Below are positions 34,801 through 44,325 of a stretch of DNA of 64,000 nucleotides, one piece after another. Below the pieces are notes generated by a model. That model was not told the DNA's origin and did no database searches. It saw nothing but the letters and a program-made list of their open reading frames with translations. Source of the stretch: Roridomyces roridus (Eukaryota > Basidiomycota > Agaricomycetes > Agaricales > Mycenaceae); NCBI GenBank assembly GCA_029378245.1, contig JARKIF010000002.1, positions 1,054,001 to 1,118,000 of the forward strand, given 5' to 3'. The translations under genes were made by a program, and so were the position numbers. Every line of letters starts with the position of its first letter. Position 1 is the first letter of the stretch.

Positions 34801-34937
34801 TGGTGAGTGGTGCCCTGAGCATGATTAGCTTTTTAAATGCCCACTGAGCGCTGCTTCCATGCGACACAGGTTTTTCGCAACTGCTTATATGCATGCGAGC
34901 CCGGAATTACCGCAATCTCTCCCATTTCCCCTCCACC

Positions 34938-36711
34938 ATGACCACCATGCACCCCATCGGCGTTCGGCGCACCGTCCTTAGCAAAGACGACAACAAGTCA
35001 CTGTATGACAACGTATATTCCACCATTCAGGCTACCAAAGCCACCCACCTCTCGTCCCACGAATTCGGCGAGACCTTTGTTCGCAAATACGACGCACCTA
35101 TCGAAAAGTTTGGCAAGTTCTACGAGAAAACAGAGGCCGGTGACGCCGATGAAAGGATGCTCTTCAACATTGTCGCTGAGATCGGCTCTGAAGCGGATGG
35201 AACTTGGCTTGCCGGTTACACGAAGAACATTCCAAGCAGCAAATTGGTAAGTTGATACATACCCCTCTGAGTCAATAGGTGCGTTCAAAGTTAAAATTTC
35301 ACCCGGTGTGCAACGGGTTGTGCAACGGGTTTTGGGTTTCCACAACGAGTGTCGCACCGGGTTTTTTCGATGGTGCGTTCAAAGTTGAAACCCGTTGTGA
35401 TGGCTGGTTTGACGGCGGCTAAGAAGCACTACCCGCTGATCCGGTGATTACCGATGCAGGAACTCGGCAGCAACCCATCACAGATTCACAACGGGTTTTG
35501 GCCACAACGGATTTCGCTCACCGGATAAAAAGTCGGTGAGCAAAAAAACCGGTGAGCAAAATCCGGTGTGAAATCCACAACGGATTCCACACCGGGTTCT
35601 CATCGTCAACTTTGAACGCACCTAATGTATCTCACATCGTCATACAGCCTATTGGTGATAACTCGAATGCCACCAGAATGACCGTAGCCGCACGAGTTCC
35701 CACCAACGCGCCCAAGAAATTGCGTACCTACTTCAAGGGCTGCGTCGGGACACTGGATGACATCCAAAGTAAAGATCGTCAAGCAGAAATGCGCGCTGGA
35801 ACCGTAAGCTCCTCCGTCCTATTGCATGGCTATCACTGAGGACTTTCAAGATATATAATAATGTCACCGACTGGGTTTCCCGCGCACCTTCCGGTGATAA
35901 TGTCATCCTTCTTCGCTTCGCCCCCACCTACGAGGTACGCCGCAGAGCATGCACATCTAATTTGGTTGATTCATTCAAGTTGACATTTCCGCTACAGGCT
36001 CGCAATAAATCCAGACCTTCCGCAGGGCAGCAGCGTCCTTTGCAAACGAAAAAACGAACCCGTCCTCAGGCTGCCAAGGCCAAGTCGGAGGCAGAGACCG
36101 ATGCCACCATGGAGGATGTATCCGACTCCGATGCCACCGACACCGAGGCTGCATCTGCTGATGGTCCTATGGCGAAACCAATTGAAGGTAAGCTTCACTA
36201 TTATGCCCACTTGCTGGACCCTATCTAACACATCTCACTGAAGAACGTCAAGTCGGTGACGAATATCACCCGGACATCCTCCCTGAGCATCGCGGCTCCT
36301 ACTTTGCCCACAACAACGCCGTGGTGGTTCAGCGGGAGCTCCTTGACGAGAACGAGAAACTCATCGCCCCCAACGAGATTGCGCAGACGCTTACCGAGGG
36401 AACCCTCTTCATCGCCACCGTCTCCCTCGAATTCTACAATTTCAAAGAGGACCATTATCCCAGCAAAGTTTGTGTTCGATTTCTCTTGCCTGCAACAGTA
36501 CCTTGACTATTACCTCCAGACGTATCATGTCCACATTGATACCCTCAAGGTCCTTGACGTCGGCGACGGTATCCCCTGGGAATACCCCATCCCTGAAGGG
36601 TCTCCCGTGGCGGGAAGCTCCAAAGCCGTCAAGCGCGAAGGCGAAAAGGTGGCTGCGAGCGCTGCCATGAGTGCATTCCAATCCCCATCCAAACGGGCTC
36701 GCAAATCCTAA
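34938..36711 (+). CDS. Uncharacterised nuclear-looking protein, 384 aa
   Basis: Six exons join exactly: 34938-35246, 35648-35803, 35851-35934, 35998-36187, 36244-36467 and 36520-36711. Start is the first of two nearby ATGs (34938), after a TATAT-like word at 34886; an upstream ATG at 34893 is possible. The N-terminal 180 residues look globular. A Lys-rich then acidic linker follows (TKKRTRPQAAKAKSE to DSDATDTE). The C-terminal region has FIATVSLEFYNFKEDHYPSK and a basic end (PSKRARKS) that resembles an NLS. No family is recognised. Intron 1 is 401 nt because it contains a 345-bp MITE; the other introns are 47-63 nt. The frame is intact. Confidence 0.8.
35278..35622. mobile_element. MITE with TA target duplication in an intron, 345 bp
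   Basis: The ends are GGTGCGTTCAAAGTT and its complement, flanked by TA (35276-35277 and 35623-35624), as in Tc1/mariner-type MITEs. A further copy of the left end occurs inside at about 35371, so the element is compound or rearranged. It carries many AACGGGTT/ACCCGTTG words. It enlarges intron 1 of the 34938-36711 gene without touching the splice sites. Confidence 0.85.
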
Positions 36712-36795
36712 TCTCTTACATATCTGAAATCGCCTCTTACATATCTGAATTGTCGCTTGCCTACCTGAAATCGTCTCTTACCTAGCTGATTTGTA
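36712..36795 (+). repeat. Short tandem repeat after the stop codon
   Basis: Four imperfect copies of a 24-27 bp unit (CTCTTACATATCTGAAATCG-like) follow the TAA directly, probably in the 3' UTR of the 34938-36711 gene. Confidence 0.7.
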
Positions 36796-37565
36796 CTACC
36801 TTTTTCTTGAATACAACAATCGTGCAGAAATCAAGGGACGAACAAATGCCTCTCTCTTCCATGCCGACTGTGACCCAGTCATCCATGCCAGGACCTGGTT
36901 GCTCACCGAGGATCTGCGCAGCACCATATCTACAAGAAAATTGAGTCATGGACACGTAACGATTTAGTTGAAGATTTGCGCCAAGGCTGCTGTGCTCGCC
37001 ATCTACGACGAGTCTCTGAATGCAACTCTGGCAGACTCTACAATGTATACGCAAGATATCGGCCGCCCCCCCTCCATATTTAGCTTCAGTACAAGTAACA
37101 GATTGCGGGGCCGCACTCAGGCTCAACAATGACCGTCGTGTCTTGTGTAACTGCACATTCGATACCACAATGCAGCCAATCAATCGTAACACCCCGTGTG
37201 AGTGACGCGCAGGGCCTGCAAACTCAAGGGACGCGTATCAAGGCACCCCCGAGTGACTGGCATCCACAACATGAGCCTGCTTCTCCTGATAAGGAACAGT
37301 GAGCTTTAATAGTTGAATATCCATTCAATCACACCAGGCAGAGTTTATCCCGCGAGGCACCAGAGGCCAATTACCAATCGCGTCAATGCACCAATAAGTG
37401 AAATTTTTGAACGCAAACGGCGAAGGGAGAAGAGTGCGTAGTGTTGAACATGAAGAAGGTGTGTGCCGGGATTGAAGGCGCGTTCTGGGCTTGAAGGAGA
37501 ATACGGTACATGTCGCAAGTGTGAAGGCGCGTGTCACCAGGGAGAAGGGAGAGATAATCCCCAAT
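36796..37565. other. Gene-free stretch with a dispersed direct repeat
   Basis: No gene found. A segment at about 37337-37400 (TTTATCCCGCGAGGCACC onward) recurs in diverged form at about 37888-37970, on the other side of the 150-bp MITE, both ending in GCACCAATAA. Confidence 0.4.
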
Positions 37566-37570
37566 TGATA

Positions 37571-37720
37571 CTGTACTATTTCAACCGTAAGTTCAGTCAC
37601 ACGTCACAGCCAACCTTTTTTGATGTGTGCAAAAATCGCCATAATTCAAAAGAAAATTTTTCGGCCTTCTCGGTCGAAAAATTACATAATTTTGATGAAC
37701 TTACGGTTGAAATAGTACAG
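37571..37720. mobile_element. 150-bp MITE with perfect 24-bp inverted ends
   Basis: CTGTACTATTTCAACCGTAA and its following bases (to 37596) are repeated as an exact inverted copy ending at 37720. TA flanks both sides (37569-37570 and 37721-37722). The centre forms another hairpin (about 37650-37682). A TA duplication and small size fit a mariner/Stowaway-like MITE. Confidence 0.85.
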
Positions 37721-38284
37721 TACACGGGAAGTGGATGGGGCAAGGAGAGCATGCACTGAATACTATGCCGATAGCCAGTGAAGTGTCCGACGTGACGACG
37801 TCTAACTGTTCCCAAGATCACTCTGCTGAGCCACCCAGGTGCCAACAAGCGTATGGGGCTGAGGAGAGGATAGGATGAGAGTGTTTATCCCCCAAGCCAC
37901 CCGGAGGCCAACATTTGTAAGGGTCCGGGGACATGGGGGAGGACAAGATGTCTAGTCAAAGCACCAATAAATAGACGTGTCGGTTCATACACAATGTACG
38001 TGTTGTATTTGCTTGTTTGGCCACGTGATATTACGCGTTTCCTCACATGCTTCCTGGAGGTCGGGGTCAACAGCTGGAGCCCGCCTGTTATCCAATAATG
38101 GAACTTGCTAGGAAAATACAGCTGTACTAGTTTCTCAAAAAGAAGATACGCTCAAAGATATTCAGAGACAAATCAGTCATGTCTTGAAAAACCACTAGGT
38201 AGTAGCGGGCCTTGCCGCTTGTCGGCCCTTTCAGCTTATGCAGCGTACGTACACTCAGTTTCACTCGACTGTCGACATGTTTCA

Positions 38285-38556
38285 ATGGCTCCTTGGCTGA
38301 GTTGCTACAAGGTCTTCCCTTCAACTCGGCCCCCTCTCATCAAGAGGTTATGGATTCGAATCCCTGAGGATGCGCGATTCCGGGCTAATCACCTGGGCCA
38401 ACATCAAGAATGAAGGAAGACCTCAAAGATGAACCATCGATGAAGACTTCAAGAATGAAGACCTAAAATGAAGACATCGAGAAAGAAGAAACCCGAAGAA
38501 AGAAGACCTCATGATCAAGTTTCAAGAAAGACGAAGTAAGTCGTTTCTTTTTTTAC
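38285..38556 (+). repeat. tRNA-derived SINE, copy A
   Basis: The head is tRNA-like: A box TTGGCTGAGTTG and B box GGATTCGAATCCC about 50 nt apart. A purine-rich body of repeated TCAAGAATGAAGAC-like words follows. The tail AAGTAAGTCGTTTC ends in a T-run. The same order and sequence occur at 43812-44060. The family is Pol III-type and non-coding; it would depend on a LINE for mobility, but no partner LINE is seen here. Confidence 0.85.
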
Positions 38557-38995
38557 GACTTGATGTTCCGTTCCCTCACTGGCGGCCCTTACACACTCCG
38601 ATTCACGATGTGCCTCTCTCTCTCACCCATCTACGCCGCACTCTGTATCCGCCACGGTCACAGCCGCCCGTCCTGTCCAGTGCATGATCTGCCGACCATG
38701 TAATCAGAGGTTCCATTCCCCGGTAAGTCTGTATCTCCAGGTTCCACCCTGTTCCATCCCAAGTTCCACCGCTGAATGGCACTCAATCTCAGTCGTAATC
38801 TTGCCCAGCCACGAGTCGGGACGACAGTGTCCGACCGATATTAATCGACCTCTCATGTCATTGTATTCCATGCCCGGCCACGACCATTCGGAACAGCCTG
38901 CCGATTACGCAGCCGAAAAGCTGAATTGAATGTACCTGGAGGTACTTATGTAAAGGATCGGCTCTGATCGGCTGCTGAACGCTGAGCGCTGAGAC
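38557..38995. promoter_or_regulatory. Presumed upstream region of the TMEM53-like gene
   Basis: No exon chain is found. The stretch separates the SINE tail from the first coding block of the 38996-40243 gene, so it should hold its promoter. No clear TATA or CAAT motif can be singled out. Confidence 0.3.
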
Positions 38996-40243
38996 GTGAG
39001 GAATGCATCAGGTATCGTGCCAAGCTACTCGGTTCCGCACAGCCCACTCGGTTCCTCCCCTCCCCCCTTTCTCCTCACAACTTTGAACTCATGCATCGGC
39101 GCGAGGAGCCAAGTCTACCCGTCTCTCAATCGTCTTCCCACCTGGGCAAGCTTGGAGAGGGGATTCACATCTCCCACGGAGAAAAGACCAGCGTCTTTAA
39201 AAGACCCGAAGTGGGTGGATATTCAGCGTCGTTCGGCTCTCTTACCACAAAATTCTTAGGGTTGTGATAATATTTGGATGGAGTGAGTGCTAGGTTTTGG
39301 CCACCACCCATTTACTCATCTTTGATTCTTCCAGTGGCTGCACCCCTCCAGCTTTTGGAAAAGTACGCTGCGGAGCACCGGCTCTGTTGGCCATCCGCGG
39401 ATATAGTCATGGTCCAAGCCCAGCCGCCGTTCATGTGGTGGACGGATGAACAACGGGTGAGTTCTCAATGTCTCTTACCGTTTACATGCAGAATTGACTC
39501 GATGCTAGAGAAACTTAATGAGACCACTGGCGGATTACCTTGTTCGGACAGTTTACAGCCAGGGTCGAAGCAACGGAATTTTGTTACACGTTTTGAGCAA
39601 CGGTTCGTTCACCTTTCCGGTGGTTATATCGCTAAAGTATCAACTCTAGGTGGCGGCTTTCATCTTATCGCTCTGTCCCAAGTATTACACACCCTGGTTC
39701 CAAGCCAACCAGCCTTGGAACCAATCCGCCTTGCGATGGTCCTCGACTCTGTCCCCGGGAACGGAGAGTACGCATCAATAAACCATTTCTTCGTCAACAG
39801 TACCCCAAAACCTCCCCTCGCAAAGGCAGTGTTGACTCTGGCTGCTGCTATGATCCATTCTGGCATTCAAATCAAACGATTCGGTGCGTCGCACCGTCCT
39901 CTCATGTGCACAATGGTTGATTTATTACTTTTCAGCCTCCGGCCAGAAACCACTCTTTCAAACCCTACACGCTGGCCTCCGAGCGCCCGATCTTCTCCCA
40001 GCAACAGACCCACACGCGCCTCGAGTGTACATGTACTCTGCCGTGGACAGCATGGTCCACGCTGCGTCCGTGGAGGACCATATCGAGAACTTGAAGAAAG
40101 CCGTGCCTTGGTTGGATATTGCTGTCGAAAAGTTCGTAGATTCTCAACATGTCCGGCACGAGAAGAGCGATCCGGTGCGGTATTGGCAGGCGGTGAGGGG
40201 TGTTTGGGATCGCAGTTTGGGGACTGTGCGTGCGAAGCTTTGA
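38996..40243 (+). CDS. TMEM53/DUF829-family alpha/beta hydrolase
   Basis: Exons: about 38996-39210, 39260-39282, 39335-39456, 39509-39602, 39650-39883 and 39936-40243 (stop). The core is clear: KVVIIFGWM, then KYAAEHRLCWPSADIVMVQ, the nucleophile region LLHVLSNGG (split over a splice site), AMVLDSVPG, then PRVYMYSAVDSMV with the acid and DSQHVRHEKSDPVRYW with the His. This is the DUF829/TMEM53 pattern, a family of membrane-associated or cytosolic hydrolase-like proteins of unclear substrate. The N-terminus is uncertain: the frame that splices well into exon 2 has no ATG, while an ATG at 39091 opens another frame that also looks protein-like (LGKLGEGIHI). Either a 5' exon is unseen or exon 1 carries a one-base shift. 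Confidence 0.75.
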
Positions 40244-40307
40244 AGAAGCATTTCCAATTCGATTTACTGGGTCTGGACGTATACTTTGATTACACTTGGA
40301 AAAGTCC

Positions 40308-42017
40308 TCAGATCAAGATATCAGGTCCCCCAACATTCTCAGTCTTCTCAAACACGCCCTTCGGATCGACCCCCATCCTCATCTGCTCCAACCTCGCATA
40401 GTTGCCCGCGTAGTACATCTCCTGCCACCCACTCAACTCTGGGTCCAAATAATTAGCATACGCACCAAACACCGTCCCAGCCATCCCTGCGTCGTTTGTG
40501 ATGGCGCTGACCATCCCGTTGACGTACCCCTCGCCGGTCTTTGGCCATGATGTCGTAGTGGACCGTGCGTAGAATTGAATGGTCCAGAGGTGCGAGCGGT
40601 GGGGATATGCCGTGGCGTCGGCGGGGAGGGAAGAAATAGCGCTGTTACCGCCGCCCCAGAGTTCAAATTGAACGAACCAGGAGAGGCTGCTGGGTATCGG
40701 TGCAAAGAACGCGTGGGTTGCGAATGCGGATAGGGCGGAGGGGGTGAGTGGAGATGACGCGGGTACTACGAGGGATTTGGCATAGAATGTGTCATGCTGT
40801 TTGACATGAGATTTTGTAAGTGGAAATGCCGTAGAAACACTCACCGTGTCCGGCTTCTGCTGTGTGTCCAAAGAACTCCCCCAAACTTGCTCCAACGCCG
40901 TGATCCAGGAGACTTCTTCAACATACACGATATGCGCTGCTCCCGTTCGCCCAATCAGTGGACCCTCCACCACCTGATAAAAGCTCTTGAGGTCACCCAT
41001 GTAGAGCCCGCCCATCTCCACAAGCTTGCCCCCATTCAACACATTCGCAATGATACCAACCTCCTTGGGCGTGCTGGAAGCCCACGTTTGATACCCCTCT
41101 ATGAGCGAGGTAAATTGACTGGTGGAAAGGTTTGTGTTGTTGAATTGGTACGAGAAGCGAACGACGCTGGAAGGGGCTTGGTGCGTTTGGAACACGTATT
41201 GAGTGACTATGCCAAAGGATGCCGAGGCGCCTCGGATGGCCTGAATAATTCCAAGTAAGCAGACTCTTCCCGGATGTTATGTAAGAAGCCAGCCACCCAC
41301 CCAGAACAAATCGGGGTGCTGCGTGGCGCTGAGATGCACGACGGTTCCATTCGAGAGTACCATCTCCGCAGAAACGATTTGGTCAATCAGAAGGCCCCAA
41401 TTGCGTGCAGCCATGCCCCATCCGCCGAATCCACCGTGGCCGCCGACCCTTTGACTAAGCGTAAGTAATACGGAGACGAACGAAGGAGAACTGAGTTACC
41501 CCACATACGGACACGTCCCTGCTTTCGGTCAAGCCGCGCATCATTCAATAAAATTATAAAACGAACCGTGAGCGAGCGCACGCCCTTGGTCGTTCAACGA
41601 CAGTGCCACGGCCCCAAGCCGAGCGCCTGGCTGGATGACGACGGTCTCGTCGTTGGAATTGTAGGTAATACGCGCCATGTCGCGGAACATGATCACCAGC
41701 GCTCCATTACGCGAGCCATATCCCGACGCAGAGTACGAATGGCCGCCAGAGAGAGCCGAGACGTGGACGCCGTGTTGAGTTGCACACCGCACGGCGAGTG
41801 TGACGTGCGTCGTTTGAGTTGGGTAGACGATGGCGGCGGGGGTGTAGTGGAATCGGAGGTTGAAAGGCGTGGTGGAGACGTTCCAGGTGGTGTTCTGCGG
41901 GATCTCTACGTTCAGATTGTGGCTCTGCAGACAGGAGACCAGGGAGGCGGATGCGCTGCCGGTAAAGGCGAGAAGAGGTAGTAGTACCCAGGCAAGCATA
42001 TTGGTACGACGGGGCAT
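40308..42017 (-). CDS. Secreted BBE-like FAD-linked oxidase, bicovalent flavin
   Basis: Starts at ATG 42017 (or 41999) with a signal peptide (MLAWVLLPLLAFTGSASA). Exons: 42017-41567, a 19-nt exon 41518-41500, 41454 to about 41306, about 41250-40846 and about 40801-40308. The FAD_binding_4 domain shows SGGHSYSA, whose His bonds the flavin, and HGTCPYVG, whose Cys makes the second bond and is supplied by the microexon. FWAIRGASASFGIVT is typical. The C-terminal BBE block has YYAGNYARLEQMRMGVDPKGVF. Such enzymes oxidise sugars, alcohols or alkaloids with O2 and give H2O2. Length (about 500 aa) is normal and the frame is intact. The stop lies 65 bases from the stop of the convergent TMEM53-like gene. 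Confidence 0.85.
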
Positions 42018-42590
42018 GAATGTGCAGGGGCTCTTATATAGTATGGGGTCAGCGCCAAGAAGCCGACCCGTGGAGCGGATGTCACAAAAGAGTTGGAAGC
42101 TGAGGGGGGAATGCGGCTCGATTCGTTTGAACCGAGGAATTAGAGCGCCCCCCCCTCTGAGGCCACCATGCGGCGCGGAGGACGTCACGGTCTTGAGAGC
42201 CTTCGAGAAACTTGCGGCTTCTTGAGGCGGAGTTATGGTCAGTTCTGGATACGAATGAGCCTTCGATGAGATGTGCGTCACGGTGTCGGGAGCAAGAAAC
42301 CAGCTAGTAAAGGCTGGAGATGGCTGAAATGGCTTTCCCACGGTTGCATTATTGCTCTGTTCGTACACTCCGAGCCGTGGCGCCTGGTTGAAGTAATTTG
42401 GGCTCCGAAAGCCATCGCACCCGCAACCAACGAAAGATGGGTGAGTCAAGAACGAGTTCGTATTCCAATTTAATCTCACCATGAGTATCACTGACAAGAG
42501 CCGATGCAAGAGAATCCTAGTTGACTGCAACGCGAACACATCGCAGCGTACCCGGTGGATGAACACAGATGCCATAAAGAAGAGTCAACT

Positions 42591-43582
42591 CTATCTTGTA
42601 AAATTCATAGAGTATCCGCTCTGGCCATTGGGCTCAAATTTGAAGTTGTCGGTAGACAGACCAAAGTTGCCTGCCCAGGGGGTGAACCAACCACGTAGTT
42701 CGAATGAGAAGGAGACGAACCCAAGATACTATCCCCCAAATTCTTCAACTTGCCCAGCATTTCCCCTGTTTCCTCCTTCTGCGCAGCTTCGACACGGGGT
42801 GTGAGTAGACGTTGACTTCGCTCGATTTCAGTTGTTTGGGGCGAAGATGGGGGAAGGAGCTTCAGAAGGGTGGTGTAATCTTGGATAAAATAAACACGAA
42901 TAGATGTGGATACATTCGACAACCAACCTTCTTGAGCAGCAGTCAACGAACTCCATGTATTTATCTTCTCGTTCGAGGCTGCGCGTCGTTGCAAAGCTTT
43001 AATGTAGTTTGGATCGTCGAGGAGCGCTGGAGAGGTTGAGCAAGTATTATATCACATTTAGGAGGAAAGCAACCTTGCGTGCAAGCTTCGACCGCTTGCT
43101 TGTGATCGTCCTGCGAAAGACATCTAGATTTCAAACGATCTGATAAGCAGGAGACGCTCACCAGCTTCACATAACACGCCCCCATGTTCGCGTGCAACAC
43201 CGCTCGTACCTTGGCGTACTCGATTTCCTCGGGCGTCGATGGAATTTCGGGCTCTTCCTCCACTTTGGCGTCGTCTCTGTCTTCCTCTTCAGCCTCATCC
43301 TCAGCATCCAGATCCCTACTCCCTCGAGCTATAGGCTTGACCTTCCGCGGCGGTAGCCTCCCCACCCCCGCTCGATACGCCACTAGCGCTTCCTCCCATC
43401 TGCCAGCACGAAAGTGGTCATTGCCTTCCGCTTTGAGTTCTTCAGCTGCAGAAAGGAGGGATTCCTGGATCGAAGTGGATGTCTGAGATGCGCGTTTGAT
43501 TGCGCGATATTGGCTGACCTACGGGTTGGGAGAACGAGATGGCGGGAGAGGACGAATTGGAGGCGGAAGCGAAGTCGGCCAT
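42591..43582 (-). CDS. TTC1-like tetratricopeptide repeat protein
   Basis: Exons: 43582 to about 43523, about 43483-43160, about 43114-43074, about 43030-42931, about 42888-42749 and about 42701-42591 (TAG). TPR helices are visible: AAEELKAEGNDHFRAGRWEEAL, then VRAVLHANMGACYVKL, then DPNYIKALQRRAASNEK. An acidic insert lies between repeats one and two. The C-terminus reads LGNFGLSTDNFKFEPNG then QSGYSMNFTR, a signature of TTC1. TTC1 is an Hsp90/Hsp70 and Ras/G-alpha adaptor in animals. The gene is complete and intact, about 260 aa. A CACGTGATC word just upstream of the start (about 43605-43613) is a plausible promoter element. Confidence 0.85.
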
Positions 43583-43602
43583 TATCACGATTTGTCACGC
43601 CA

Positions 43603-43632
43603 CCACGTGATCAAAGTTGACGTTGACAGTCG
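43603..43632 (-). promoter_or_regulatory. CACGTGATC-type motif upstream of the TTC1-like gene
   Basis: CCACGTGATCAAAGTTGACG lies 20-50 bases before the TTC1-like ATG. A close relative (CCACGTGATCAA ... CAAAGTTAACGTTGAC) is at about 21875-21915. CACGTG is the binding core of fungal bHLH factors such as Cbf1 (known); its use here is inference. Confidence 0.4.
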
Positions 43633-43811
43633 CGTAAGATATCCCCGGCCCATCTGCCCCTTCCTCAACGGCTCGAAGTCGTAAACATGGAACTTGTCCG
43701 CCTGTGCATACCACGGAGGAACGGTGTCGTCTACCCAATCGGAGCCAGTCTCACAGTACACTGCAGCGTGCACTTGCCACCTAGCCAGGTTTACATACTT
43801 GCCATCTTTTC

Positions 43812-44060
43812 ATGGCTCCTTGGCTGAGTTGTACAAAGCTCCTGCAACTCAGCCCACTCTCTAGCAGAGGTGATGGGTTCGAATCCCTAAGGATGCGAAA
43901 TTCCTCAAGAATCAAGACTTCAAGAATGAAGACCTCGAAAACGAGACCAAGAAAGAAGACATCAAGAGAAGACCTCAAAAACGAACAAAGAAGCCTTCAA
44001 GATTCAAGAATGAAGACGCTTCAAGAAATAAAAGTAAGTCGTTTCTTTTGGCAAATTTTT
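43812..44060 (+). repeat. tRNA-derived SINE, copy B
   Basis: It matches copy A from its first base (ATGGCTCCTTGGCTGAGTTG), including A box, B box (GGGTTCGAATCCC), GAAGAC-rich body and the tail AAGTAAGTCGTTTCTTTTGG, followed by AAATTTTT. It lies upstream of the TTC1-like gene. Confidence 0.85.
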
Positions 44061-44325
44061 CCCTCCATTGAATACCAGAACCGGCACTGGCGAATGCAGT
44101 GCCAAATCTCGCTTCACCAGCTCACATGCTTGAGCCTTGAACCGAAAGTTTTCAAGACTGCCCTCGGGCGTTTCAATAATAACCCTACCTTATGAAAGAC
44201 TTGCATTGGTACGCAGCAGGGCGTGATTTCGAGGTGTTCGCCCACCCTGAGCAGTCAACCAATGAAGTGATAAGTTATTCATATACATACAATCCAAGAA
44301 ATCTACAGTGAAATGTCCTCGAAAT

